33,224 nucleotides of DNA from Chlorobium sp. (GTDB taxonomy: Bacteria; Bacteroidota; Chlorobiia; Chlorobiales; Chlorobiaceae). Numbering within the stretch: position 1 is the first letter of the stretch; each line of letters opens with the position of its first letter. Shown here one piece after another: positions 9,616-18,263 of the stretch. The translations under genes and the position numbers were made by a program. Where the stretch lies: NCBI GenBank assembly GCA_005843815.1, contig SZYA01000085.1:1-33224 (forward strand), written 5' to 3'. The notes beneath the pieces are model-generated. The model was given only the letters and a program-made list of their open reading frames with translations. It was not told where the DNA came from and made no database searches.

Positions 9616-11403
9616 ATGATGCAGGACAAAAAACAACCAACGAGCTTTGGGAGCAGGAGCATAAAACAAGAACCCGCACACAAGGGGTCAGAAGCTACCT
9701 ACACAGGAATCGGTGGATCGAGAGGTATAACTATCGGCGAGTGCTATGCGTTTATCAAAGGAGAGAGTAAACATGAAGTCAGAGAGTTAAACGAAAAAAA
9801 TATCAATGAGGAGATTGAAAGATTTCGGGTTGCCCTGGAACGATCCGAACATGAGTTGAAAAAAATTGAGCAGATAACCATCAGAAAACTTGGAAAAAGC
9901 TACTCCGATCTGTTTCAGGCACAAATCATGATGCTGCAAGATCCTGTACTGATAGAGACCATTACCCGTCGTATCAAGTCCGAACGAAAAGCAGCTTATC
10001 TCGTTATTGCCGAAGAATTCGATCGTTATCTTCAAAATTTTAAAAATTCCGACAACCGGATTTTCCAGGATCGGGCTGATGATTTTCACGATATCAAGAA
10101 CCGGATTATCAGAAACCTGCACATCAGAAAACTACACTCCTGGATACCCGAAGGGGTCATTGTTTCGTCCGATAGCCTCTCTCCTGCTGATATCGTTCTT
10201 TTAAGCCGGAGCAATGTCAAAGGATTTGTCACTGATTCAGGCGGAAAAACGTCACATATCTCCCTGATTTGCAAGTCACTCAAGATTCCAATCGTTGTTG
10301 GCCTCGGGAATATCTCTGAAAAGATCTCGACCGGCACACCGATGATCATCGACGGGAGCACAGGTACGGTCATTATTCATCCTGAAGAGAAAACCGTTGA
10401 TCGATACCTGAAGATAAAAGAGGACGCGAAAAAAAATGAGGATAATACCTCAGTACATGCGGAACTTCCCGCAACAACAAAATGCGGTGTCAGAATCACC
10501 TTTTATGCCAATATCGACTTCAAGGAGGAGGTGTATTCCATAACCGCCGCTGGCGCAGAGGGAGTGGGACTCTTCAGAAGCGAAAATCTCTTCACTGAAG
10601 GTATAAAGGTGCCAAGCGAGTCAGAACAGCACGCCTGTTACCAGGAAATGGCTGAAGAAATTGCACCGATGCACCTGGATATACGCCTGTTTGATATTGG
10701 TGGGGACAAACTGATCTACTCTCCTGTCAAGGAACCAAATCCTAATCTTGGATGGCGCGGTATCAGAATACTGATTGATCTGCCAAAAATACTTGATGCC
10801 CAGGTCAGGGCAGCCATCCGGGCAAACCGTCTTGGGAATATTGATCTCCTTATCCCCATGATCATGTCCCTTGAAGAGATACAGCACGTCAAGGCATCTG
10901 TGGAGAAACACTATTCCGAACTGATGCATGAATCCGATACACAACTTGAAAAGCCGGGAGTTGGTGCTATGGTTGAGCTTCCTGCCGCTGTAGAGCTGAT
11001 TGATGAAATAACAAGATGTGTTGATTTTATCAGCATCGGCACCAATGACCTCACTCAGTACACCTTGGCTGTTGACCGAAATAACGTCATCGTACAGGAT
11101 CTCTTTGAAAAATTCCACCCTGCTATTATCCGGCAACTCCACCGGATTATTACAACTGCCAATACAAATCACTGCAAAGTAATGATTTGTGGGGATATGG
11201 GGTCCGATCCCCTGGCTCTGCCTTTCTTGTTAGGTTGCGGACTAAGGAAATTCAGCGTTGTTGTTTCGGATATCCCGAATCTGAAATCACTGGTATCGCA
11301 TTACACTCTCACTGAAACTGAAGCGCTTGCTCAAGAGTGTCTCCGATTGAATACCGCAGCAGGAATCAAGGCTTGCCTGGAGGATTTCCAGGCAAAACAT
11401 TGA
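9616..11403 (+). CDS. ptsI: Phosphoenolpyruvate-protein phosphotransferase (PTS enzyme I)
   Basis: Cytoplasmic enzyme of 595 residues that takes phosphate from phosphoenolpyruvate and passes it to HPr. A 25-residue N-terminal extension precedes the HPr-binding helical domain (about 65-175). The phosphohistidine domain carries GGKTSHISLICKSLKIPI with active H214 (family pattern GGxTSHxAI). The C-terminal PEP-binding barrel shows FRSENLF, GWRGIRI, GAMVELPAAVELIDEI, SIGTNDLTQYTLAVDRNN and the catalytic Cys in MICGDMGSDPLA. It follows dnaB by six bases. No HPr, EIIA or sugar permease gene is in the window, so a regulatory rather than sugar-uptake role is possible; that is inference. PEP synthase and pyruvate-phosphate dikinase share parts, but size and domain order fit enzyme I. 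Confidence 0.93.
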   Translation: MMQDKKQPTSFGSRSIKQEPAHKGSEATYTGIGGSRGITIGECYAFIKGESKHEVRELNEKNINEEIERFRVALERSEHELKKIEQITIRKLGKSYSDLFQAQIMMLQDPVLIETITRRIKSERKAAYLVIAEEFDRYLQNFKNSDNRIFQDRADDFHDIKNRIIRNLHIRKLHSWIPEGVIVSSDSLSPADIVLLSRSNVKGFVTDSGGKTSHISLICKSLKIPIVVGLGNISEKISTGTPMIIDGSTGTVIIHPEEKTVDRYLKIKEDAKKNEDNTSVHAELPATTKCGVRITFYANIDFKEEVYSITAAGAEGVGLFRSENLFTEGIKVPSESEQHACYQEMAEEIAPMHLDIRLFDIGGDKLIYSPVKEPNPNLGWRGIRILIDLPKILDAQVRAAIRANRLGNIDLLIPMIMSLEEIQHVKASVEKHYSELMHESDTQLEKPGVGAMVELPAAVELIDEITRCVDFISIGTNDLTQYTLAVDRNNVIVQDLFEKFHPAIIRQLHRIITTANTNHCKVMICGDMGSDPLALPFLLGCGLRKFSVVVSDIPNLKSLVSHYTLTETEALAQECLRLNTAAGIKACLEDFQAKH

Positions 11404-11423
11404 TATATCACCACATTTAAAGA

Positions 11424-13523
11424 TCAGGGGCGTAGATCCTCGATCTTCGAATTTTTGCGAAGGGATGCAAAATATTCTCCAAAAAACTGCTCCTGTTTCG
11501 CCCGAAGCAGTTGCGGTGCAATCACGGCTTTTTCCACCGTCAGATTAAATCCTGCGGGAAGGCTCTTCTGCTTCAGCAGTACAAGAGCATAACCATCATT
11601 CGTTTTCACCGGCGCTGATAGCTTGCCGGGAACAAGGCCCGATATGGCTTCTGCAAGAGCTCGGTCAGCTCCATAGCCCGGAATCGCTCCGTCGCGCCAC
11701 CGGATGCTGTCGGCAGTCACAACGTTTATACCAAGAGTTGATGCAATCTTTTCAAGCGTCACCCCAGGGCCCTTAGCCAGTCCTGCAAGCTTTTTCTCCA
11801 GAAAAGCGGCTCTCTTCTCACGTAAAAGTTCCGCAGTCACTATCTTCTTGAGGTCAAGATCGAGCAGACGATATCCCGTATCATTTTTACTGGTCAGACG
11901 CATGACATAAAACCCTTTTTCGGTTTCTATCACATCGGAAAGATCACCTTCACCAGCTTTAAATGCATAGGTGGCTATTTTATCACTGTAGCCGATCTGG
12001 CCAACAGGAGTCCGCCTGCCAAAGTCACCGGTCTTGTCAATACGCAGCTTTGCGCTTGCAACACTCTTGTCGAAACCGTTCTCTTTCGCATTGAGCTGAA
12101 ATGCAGTAGCCCGACGACGCTCACTGTCAACGGTTTCCGATGATGGACGGATAGTTCTGATAATCTCTGAACAGACGACGGCACTCTGATCAAAACCAGT
12201 CACCTTGATGATATGAAGACCAAACTGTGTCTGCACCGGACCAACGACAGAACCTGGACGAGCACTGAAAACCGCTGCAGAAAAGGCTGGTACCATACGC
12301 TCTTTGCTGAACCATCCAACGTCACCACCGTTGACAGCGCTGGCGGTATCAGCAGAATATTTTTTTGCCAATACATCAAAAGAAACTCCAGCCTGAATCT
12401 GCTGGTAAATCAGCATTGACAACTCCCGCACCTTCTGAATTTCATCCTTGCTTGCAGGGTTGAAGCGCAGAAGAATATGTGACGCACGGGCAATGGTTTG
12501 AGTAGATGTGGTAACCTGCCTGACCTTGAGTAACCTGTATTCACCGTGATCAGCAACAGGCCCGACAATGGCCCCTGCCTTGAGATTTGCCGCATTAAAA
12601 ATAACCGTGCCAGCCAGCGGTGAAAAATCCGCGCGAGTATAGGTAACATTGCTGCCTGTCGGTCGATCACTCTGCTTTTGAACAAAATCATTATCATTGA
12701 CCGAGCTTGAAAAATCACTCCGAAGCGATTCAAGTTCGGTGCGAACCGCAAGACTGTCTTTCGACGATGGTATCAATGGAAAAACCACATAATCTGCTTT
12801 TCGGGATGGCAACTGCCTGAAAAGCTCTTTATGCCCGTCATAATATTTTTTAATATCCTCATCTTTGACAGGGAATTGGGAATCTGCTCCTGCAAAACTC
12901 AACGGAACCGGAATAAATGAGGCGGAAAATTGTGAAAACTGCCTGCCGACAATTTCACCAATCTCCGGCTCAGTAACGTGGGCAAGGGTTTGAAGTGAGC
13001 GAATCAGTTTGTTGACCTTCAACTCCTGGCGAACAATCTTCTCAAGCTGTAACCCCAACTCCTTGTTGCGAGGATCGCTACGTGCGCTTTCCAATTTTTT
13101 TCGATCAATAACCCCTGTAGAGTCAGAAAAATTCTGGCGAATAACCATAGGGGGATTTGGACTGTTGAAAGCCTCCTCCACCTCCTGATCTTGAAGCGAA
13201 ATTCCAAATTTCTCAAACTGCTGTTCGAGCAAGGTCTGGTCAACCACAGTATTCCATGCCTGCTCACGAAGCCCGAGTTCCGTATCAGGTGTCAGCTCCG
13301 CACCAGGATTACCTCTTCTGAAATTATCAGTAACCGCCTTATAAACATCATCATACTGACTAAAGGAAATTGACTTTCCATTAACTTTTCCCGCCATATT
13401 GGCTTTACCGGAAAAGCCGCTAAAATTCATACCCCATTCAAAGACAATGAGCGCAAGAAACGATCCTAAAAGGACATAAAGTATTATATGAGTCTTGTTC
13501 CGCAAATTCGACATTAAAGCCAT
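11424..13523 (-). CDS. PpiD/SurA-type periplasmic peptidyl-prolyl isomerase, membrane anchored
   Basis: Envelope foldase of 699 residues. A single N-terminal membrane segment (about 12-30, IILYVLLGSFLALIVFEW) anchors a long periplasmic part with a SurA-like N-terminal chaperone region (about 40-200). A parvulin-type rotamase domain (about 345-455) follows, recognisable by ASHILLRF, GGDVGWFSKERMVPAF and GPVQTQFGLHIIKV. A second, more divergent parvulin-like region lies around 470-570 (FGRRTPVGQIGYSDKI, VIETEKGFYVMRL), as in PpiD of Bacteroidota and Chlorobiota. It probably helps newly translocated outer-membrane proteins fold. The ATG at 13523 is supported by AAAGGGA about nine bases upstream. 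It converges on ptsI with a 20-base gap, so little room exists for separate terminators. Confidence 0.9.
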   Translation of the reverse strand: MALMSNLRNKTHIILYVLLGSFLALIVFEWGMNFSGFSGKANMAGKVNGKSISFSQYDDVYKAVTDNFRRGNPGAELTPDTELGLREQAWNTVVDQTLLEQQFEKFGISLQDQEVEEAFNSPNPPMVIRQNFSDSTGVIDRKKLESARSDPRNKELGLQLEKIVRQELKVNKLIRSLQTLAHVTEPEIGEIVGRQFSQFSASFIPVPLSFAGADSQFPVKDEDIKKYYDGHKELFRQLPSRKADYVVFPLIPSSKDSLAVRTELESLRSDFSSSVNDNDFVQKQSDRPTGSNVTYTRADFSPLAGTVIFNAANLKAGAIVGPVADHGEYRLLKVRQVTTSTQTIARASHILLRFNPASKDEIQKVRELSMLIYQQIQAGVSFDVLAKKYSADTASAVNGGDVGWFSKERMVPAFSAAVFSARPGSVVGPVQTQFGLHIIKVTGFDQSAVVCSEIIRTIRPSSETVDSERRRATAFQLNAKENGFDKSVASAKLRIDKTGDFGRRTPVGQIGYSDKIATYAFKAGEGDLSDVIETEKGFYVMRLTSKNDTGYRLLDLDLKKIVTAELLREKRAAFLEKKLAGLAKGPGVTLEKIASTLGINVVTADSIRWRDGAIPGYGADRALAEAISGLVPGKLSAPVKTNDGYALVLLKQKSLPAGFNLTVEKAVIAPQLLRAKQEQFFGEYFASLRKNSKIEDLRP

Positions 13524-13727
13524 AGATTCATCCCTTTATCAATTAATTGTATTGTTGTAAAATCGCGCCTCAAAACTGCCACTGCGTCCAACCGATTCAA
13601 GAAAAGCAGCATACAGATAAATATTCCTCAATAATTGACCAACAATCAAACACTTCCGGCATATATTTTGACAGGTTCACTCCCATTGCCAGAGTGGCTA
13701 ATATTGCATCAAAAACAACAAAAAACA

Positions 13728-14303
13728 ATGGCCGACCCACAGTTTACTCTTTTTGGCAGTAGTCACCGCATGGGCTCCTATATCCTGCTGTTCCACATCA
13801 CCAGCACAGTACAGCTTGCATTCGGCAGATTTCAGCAAGGAAAACTGTTCGAGATACCCGAAGGTGACTACATCTACCTCGGTTCTGCACTTGGTGGAAC
13901 AAAGTCAGGCTCTCCCCTTGCTCGACGAGTTATCCGCCACACCTCACGAACAGGAGGGAAGCCTCACCACAGAATAAGAGAGACAATGCAGAACCTCTTC
14001 TCCGAAAAAACCGTTATGGGCACCAGAGAAATTAAGCCATCAGCAAAAAAACTGCGATGGCATATCGATTATCTGCTTGACCTTCCTGAAGCTGAAATAA
14101 CGCATATCGTCCTGATTCGCAGTCCTTTGAGAATAGAGCAAAAGCTGTCTGAACTGCTGGAGCATCTGGATGAGATCTCTCTTATCGCCCCACGCCTCGG
14201 TGCCCAGGATACGAAAGCCAGTACCCACATCCTCAAACTGACCGGGAGTGATCAAATACTTGAAGTTCTTCACACCAACATACCCGGTATGATACATAGC
14301 TGA
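13728..14303 (+). CDS. DUF123 family protein, GIY-YIG nuclease-like
   Basis: Protein of about 191 residues. After the start come GSYILLFHI, then GDYIYLGSALGG, ARRVIRHTSR and the segment KLRWHIDYLL, which together are the pattern of the DUF123/GIY-YIG-related family (GxYxLxF, GxYxYxGSA, H-IDYLL). Members occur alone or fused to endonuclease III-like proteins; a nuclease role is suspected from the fold but not established. The open frame begins at a TTG at 13635, yet the first family-like residues come after the ATG at 13728, which I prefer; the ATG at 13770 is the alternative. No ribosome binding site is visible at any of them. It converges with ftsY, the two stop codons being three bases apart. 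Confidence 0.75.
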   Translation: MADPQFTLFGSSHRMGSYILLFHITSTVQLAFGRFQQGKLFEIPEGDYIYLGSALGGTKSGSPLARRVIRHTSRTGGKPHHRIRETMQNLFSEKTVMGTREIKPSAKKLRWHIDYLLDLPEAEITHIVLIRSPLRIEQKLSELLEHLDEISLIAPRLGAQDTKASTHILKLTGSDQILEVLHTNIPGMIHS

Positions 14304-14306
14304 CCG

Positions 14307-15260
14307 TCACTTCGACTCTCTGCCAAGGAGCGCGGCCACAAACTCCGCTCGGTCAAACAACTGAAGATCATCGATTTTTTCACCAACCCCGATGTACTTC
14401 ACCGGAAGCTTCAGTTCACGCGAAATAGAGAGAACAATTCCCCCTTTTGAGGTTCCATCAAGCTTCGTCACCACAAGCCCTGTTACATGAACGAACTTGG
14501 TAAATTCCCTTGCCTGCTGCACGGCATTCTGCCCGGTTGTGCCGTCAAGCACAAGCAGCACCTCATGCGGAGCTTCAGGAATCCTCTTCTTTGCCACCCG
14601 CATTATCTTTGCCAGCTCCTCCATCAAGTGGCTCTTGTTATGCAATCGCCCGGCAGTATCAACCAGCACCACATCGGCATTCCTGGAAACCGCAGCGCTA
14701 ACAGCATCATACACAACCGAAGCGGGATCGGAACCCTGTGCCTGGCCGATCATGGGAACACCTGCCCTGTCGGCCCATATCTGAAGCTGTTCATAGGCCG
14801 CTGCCCTGAAGGTATCCGCAGCGGCAATAATCACCTTTTTTCCCGCTTTATCGTAATTATGGGCCAACTTGGCGACACTCGTGGTCTTGCCGGCACCATT
14901 CACTCCGACAATCAAAATAACGTAGGGTTTCGCAGGAAGAGGAGCCTCAAAATCCAGCGGATGCTCCTCCCCCGTCTCCGCAAGCATCTGCTGAATCTCC
15001 TCCATCAACATCTTGTTCAGCTCACCCTCAGAGTGGTACGTCTCCTTTTTAGCCCGTTCAGTGATGGCATCAACAATCCCAAGCGTGGTCTCGACCCCGA
15101 CATCTGCTCCAACAAGGATAGTCTCAAGCTCCTCAAGGAACTTGTCATCAATCTCTGTTTTGCCTTTTGTAATAACAGAAAGCTTTTCTCGAAGGGTATC
15201 CCGGGTTTTTTCGAGCCCCTCTTTAAGCTTTGTAAATTTGAACTTGTCAAAAAAACCCAT
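14307..15260 (-). CDS. ftsY: Signal recognition particle receptor FtsY
   Basis: SRP-receptor GTPase of 317 residues that docks ribosome-SRP complexes at the membrane. The NG domain is complete: a helical N domain (about 5-95), G1 GVNGAGKTT at 119-127, the insertion-box region DTFRAAAYEQLQ near 149-160, DTAGR at 201-205, TKLDGTSKGG, and a C-terminal membrane-binding helix region. It lacks the long acidic A domain of the E. coli protein, as in many other bacteria. The paralogue Ffh is ruled out by the missing M domain. It is divergent from thiL, with 110 bases between the starts. Confidence 0.97.
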   Translation of the reverse strand: MGFFDKFKFTKLKEGLEKTRDTLREKLSVITKGKTEIDDKFLEELETILVGADVGVETTLGIVDAITERAKKETYHSEGELNKMLMEEIQQMLAETGEEHPLDFEAPLPAKPYVILIVGVNGAGKTTSVAKLAHNYDKAGKKVIIAAADTFRAAAYEQLQIWADRAGVPMIGQAQGSDPASVVYDAVSAAVSRNADVVLVDTAGRLHNKSHLMEELAKIMRVAKKRIPEAPHEVLLVLDGTTGQNAVQQAREFTKFVHVTGLVVTKLDGTSKGGIVLSISRELKLPVKYIGVGEKIDDLQLFDRAEFVAALLGRESK

Positions 15261-15370
15261 AAAAAGCAGATATTGTCACTGTTATCAAGAAGAGTTGCAC
15301 CTCATCAGTGCTCCTGCAACGAAAGCACCAGATAGTACCATCTGGTATAAAACTCAATTTACTCAAAAAT

Positions 15371-16438
15371 ATGCCATTTAAAGCTATCCCGGAAATTGGA
15401 GAATTTGGTCTGATTGATAAAATCGCCACTCTTGTTGCCCCAACCCTCTCTGCTCTCCCTGAGCTGCTGACCGGAATCGGCGACGACTGTGCGGTTTTCC
15501 GTCCTTCGGCAGAACTGCTGCAGGTATCGACGACAGATATTCTGGCCGAACAGGTACACTTCGATCTCTTGACTACCCCGCTCAAACACCTCGGAAGCAA
15601 GGCAATCAGTGTCAATGTCTCGGATATCTGCTCCATGAATGCCCTGCCCTGTTATGCCCTGATCTCACTTGCCGTGCCAGCATCATACCCACTTACCATG
15701 ATCGAGGAGCTTTACCTGGGCATAAGTGATGCTGCTCAAAAATATGGTCTTGCAATTGCCGGAGGAGATACCTCCTCTTCCCGATCAGGCCTGGTCATTT
15801 CAGTCACCATGGTTGGCGAAGTGTCACCTGAGCAGGTCACCCACAGAAGTGGTGCCAAACCAGGGGATTTGCTCTGCGTTACCGGAACTCTTGGAGGCGC
15901 TGCCGCTGGTTTGAAACTCCTCATGCGCGAAAAAGAGATCATGCTGAACCATTTCGAAAACAATGAAGCTTATGCCAATAGCGCAATCGGAGAGCTGCAG
16001 GAGTACCGTGAAGCTATCCGGGCACAACTGCTTCCCATCGCTCGTATCGATATTGTCCGACTCTTTCATGAACAGAATATTCACCCCTCTTCGATGATCG
16101 ACATCTCGGACGGACTCAGCTCTGACCTTCAGCATCTCTGCCGCCGCTCAAACACGGGGGCTCTTCTTCATGAAAAGCTCTTGCCAATCCATGAAAACAC
16201 CAGACGAATCGCGGATGAACTGCAGAATGATGCCCTCACCTGGGCTCTCGCCGGAGGTGAAGATTATCAGTTGCTCTTTACGCTGGCGAAAGAGAGTTAC
16301 AAGACAATTGCTGGCAACAAAGCTATCTCAGTCATAGGGGAGATGACTGCCCCGGAGCTTGGTATAACTCTTGAAGACGCATTTGGAATGAATATTCCAC
16401 TGGAGTCGATCAGGGGGTTCGACCATTTCAGCTCATAA
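15371..16438 (+). CDS. thiL: Thiamine-monophosphate kinase
   Basis: ATP-dependent kinase of 355 residues converting thiamine monophosphate to thiamine diphosphate, the last step of the pathway. Motifs of the PurM-like fold are all present: GIGDDCAVF (GDD at 37-39), STDILAEQVHFDL, GGDTSSSRSGLVIS, SMIDISDGLSSDLQHLC and GGEDYQLLFTL. The open frame extends 63 bases upstream to a GTG, but the usual N-terminal block (IGEFGLIDKI) starts just after the ATG at 15371, so I chose that. No thiamine riboswitch is visible in front of it, unlike thiC at 24855. Its neighbours ftsY and a tRNA gene are unrelated. Confidence 0.95.
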   Translation: MPFKAIPEIGEFGLIDKIATLVAPTLSALPELLTGIGDDCAVFRPSAELLQVSTTDILAEQVHFDLLTTPLKHLGSKAISVNVSDICSMNALPCYALISLAVPASYPLTMIEELYLGISDAAQKYGLAIAGGDTSSSRSGLVISVTMVGEVSPEQVTHRSGAKPGDLLCVTGTLGGAAAGLKLLMREKEIMLNHFENNEAYANSAIGELQEYREAIRAQLLPIARIDIVRLFHEQNIHPSSMIDISDGLSSDLQHLCRRSNTGALLHEKLLPIHENTRRIADELQNDALTWALAGGEDYQLLFTLAKESYKTIAGNKAISVIGEMTAPELGITLEDAFGMNIPLESIRGFDHFSS

Positions 16439-16540
16439 GAGGCGTTTTTACAGGAAAAGAAGGACGAAGCAAGAACCATTTATTTTTTGGGAAACAGAGC
16501 GAAGATAGTAAATTGCTGCTCCTGTAAAGCACGACAAAAA

Positions 16541-16629
16541 GCCGAAGTGGCGGAACTGGTAGACGCCCGGGACTTAAAATCCCGTGTTCAGCAATGGACG
16601 TACGGGTTCGATTCCCGTCTTCGGCACCA
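16541..16629 (+). tRNA. tRNA-Leu (anticodon UAA)
   Basis: A complete type-II tRNA with an encoded CCA end. The acceptor stem pairs GCCGAAG with CTTCGGC. The D-arm region GGCGGAACTGGTAGAC is typical of leucine tRNAs. The anticodon stem CGGGA/TCCCG encloses the loop CTTAAAA with anticodon TAA. A variable arm lies around GTGTTCAGCAATGGACG, and the T arm is ACGGGTTCGATTCCCGT. The discriminator base is A, as required for leucine tRNAs. Confidence 0.97.
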
Positions 16630-16688
16630 TTGTACAAGCTTTCCTGCCTGTCATCTTATATTTTTATGAGCAAAACCTCTATTGAATC

Positions 16689-18062
16689 ATGAGTTCGGAA
16701 CTTACAAAAATTCTGCTGAACGAAGATGAGATGCCACGGCAGTGGTACAACATTCAGGCTGACCTGCCTTCACCGATGCCACCGCCATTGGGGCCTGATG
16801 GCAATCCTGTCGGCCCGGATGCCCTGGCGAAAGTTTTTCCGATGAACCTTATTGAGCAGGAGATGAGCACTGAAAGGTGGATTGATATTCCACAGGAGGT
16901 GCAGGCGATCCTGAAACTCTGGCGCCCCTCACCACTCTACCGGGCCCATCGACTTGAAGCCGCTCTCAAGACTCCGGCAAAAATCTTTTACAAGAATGAA
17001 GGGGTATCGCCAGCCGGAAGCCACAAACCCAATACCGCTGTTGCCCAGGCATGGTACAACAAGCAGTTTGGCATCAAGCATCTCATCACGGAAACTGGCG
17101 CGGGCCAGTGGGGAAGCGCCCTTGCGATGAGCTGCAAACTTGTCGGCATCGACTGTAAAGTCTTTATGGTGCGCATCAGTTTCGACCAGAAGCCGTTCCG
17201 CAAAATCATGATGAACACCTGGGGGGCAGAGTGTATTGCCAGCCCAAGCACGCAAACTGAAACAGGACGACGCATACTGGCGGAGACCCCCGACACACCA
17301 GGCAGCCTTGCCATTGCCATCAGCGAAGCGATCGAGCAGGCTGTCCAGCGAGATGATACACGCTACGCCCTTGGCAGTGTTTTGAACCATGTTATGCTGC
17401 ACCAGACCATTATCGGCCTTGAAGCCCGCAAGCAGCTTGAGAAGGTAAGCCTCTATCCCGATATCGTTATTGGCTGCGCAGGCGGAGGGTCGAACTTTGC
17501 CGGCATCAGCTTCCCCTTTATCTGCGATAAAATCCATGGGCGCGATGTTCAGATTATTGCAACTGAGCCGGAAGCCTGCCCTACCCTGACGAGGGGACCT
17601 TACGTCTATGACAACGGTGACGTTGCAAAAATGACACCGCTCTTGCCAATGCACAGCCTTGGCCACGGCTTTATTCCACCGGCCATTCATGCTGGCGGCC
17701 TGCGCTACCACGGCATGGCGCCGCTGGTGAGCCATGTCAAGCAACTGGGTCTGATTGAAGCCACCTCTATTGGCCAAACTGAGTGTTATGAGGCCGCCCT
17801 GCTGTTTGCCCATACCGAAGGGTTCATCCCTGCACCTGAGACCTCCCACGCCATCGCGCAGACCATCCGTGAAGCGAAAAAGGCAAAAGAGGAGGGTAAG
17901 GAGAAGGTCATTCTTATGAACTGGTCAGGCCATGGACTGATGGATCTTCAGGGTTACGATGCCTTTCTGTCTGGCAAAATCAGTGACTACCGACTACCCG
18001 AAGAGTTCCTGCAACGCTCACTTGCTGTACTGAAAGATCATCCGATTCCACCGCAAGCGTAA
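16689..18062 (+). CDS. trpB2: Tryptophan synthase beta chain-like protein, TrpB2 type
   Basis: PLP enzyme of 457 residues, longer than the ordinary TrpB1 (about 400). The N-terminal extension and segments [26 protein letters not shown] and [15 protein letters not shown] (Schiff-base lysine K113) identify the TrpB2 clade. The [10 protein letters not shown] and [11 protein letters not shown] phosphate-binding loops are also there. TrpB2 proteins make tryptophan from serine and indole and often act without a tight TrpA partner; no trpA is adjacent. The gene follows the tRNA by about 60 bases and ends in front of a 200-base hairpin-rich gap before convergent clpC. Whether the organism also has TrpB1 elsewhere cannot be seen here. 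Confidence 0.93.
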   Translation: MSSELTKILLNEDEMPRQWYNIQADLPSPMPPPLGPDGNPVGPDALAKVFPMNLIEQEMSTERWIDIPQEVQAILKLWRPSPLYRAHRLEAALKTPAKIFYKNEGVSPAGSHKPNTAVAQAWYNKQFGIKHLITETGAGQWGSALAMSCKLVGIDCKVFMVRISFDQKPFRKIMMNTWGAECIASPSTQTETGRRILAETPDTPGSLAIAISEAIEQAVQRDDTRYALGSVLNHVMLHQTIIGLEARKQLEKVSLYPDIVIGCAGGGSNFAGISFPFICDKIHGRDVQIIATEPEACPTLTRGPYVYDNGDVAKMTPLLPMHSLGHGFIPPAIHAGGLRYHGMAPLVSHVKQLGLIEATSIGQTECYEAALLFAHTEGFIPAPETSHAIAQTIREAKKAKEEGKEKVILMNWSGHGLMDLQGYDAFLSGKISDYRLPEEFLQRSLAVLKDHPIPPQA

Positions 18063-18070
18063 AGGCAAAA

Positions 18071-18117
18071 TCCCCGTTACTCTTGATGCTTTGAGAAAAA
18101 GCACAGGGTAACGGGGA
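18071..18117. terminator. Stem-loop after trpB2, possible bidirectional terminator
   Basis: A perfect 10-base inverted repeat, TCCCCGTTAC (18071-18080) and GTAACGGGGA (18108-18117), with an inner smaller hairpin (GCTTTGAGAAAAAGC). Read on the minus strand the stem is followed by ATTTTGCC, a short T-tract; on the plus strand there is none. It begins eight bases after the trpB2 stop and lies between convergent genes. Confidence 0.5.
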
Positions 18118-18200
18118 AAACTCCTACCGATTTTTCCAGTAACCAGGTTTTCTGTGGAGATTCATAACAGCCTACGGATCAGCATAAAAACGTATCTGCT

Positions 18201-18250
18201 TTTCTTTGGGGAACACCGCCCATATTAAAGCAGTGTTCCCAAGCAAAGAA
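18201..18250. terminator. Long imperfect stem-loop just downstream of clpC
   Basis: TTTCTTTGGGGAACAC (18201-18216) pairs with GTGTTCCCAAGCAAAGAAA (18232-18250), leaving a small bulge and a 15-base loop. It starts 13 bases beyond the clpC stop codon on the minus strand. No T-tract follows on either strand, so it may slow exonucleases rather than terminate alone. Confidence 0.45.
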
Positions 18251-18263
18251 ATAAAGCAATACT

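Noticed and set aside
14487..15335. Plus-strand ORF of 282 codons opposite ftsY
   Set aside because: It is fully antisense to conserved ftsY, with a histidine/cysteine-rich composition typical of a shadow frame.
16445..16528. TTTACAGG/CCTGTAAA inverted repeat in front of the tRNA gene
   Set aside because: Only eight bases separated by 66; this can arise by chance and there is no further support.
16929..17849. Minus-strand ORF of 306 codons opposite trpB2
   Set aside because: It lies wholly inside the conserved trpB2 gene on the other strand and shows no domain pattern.
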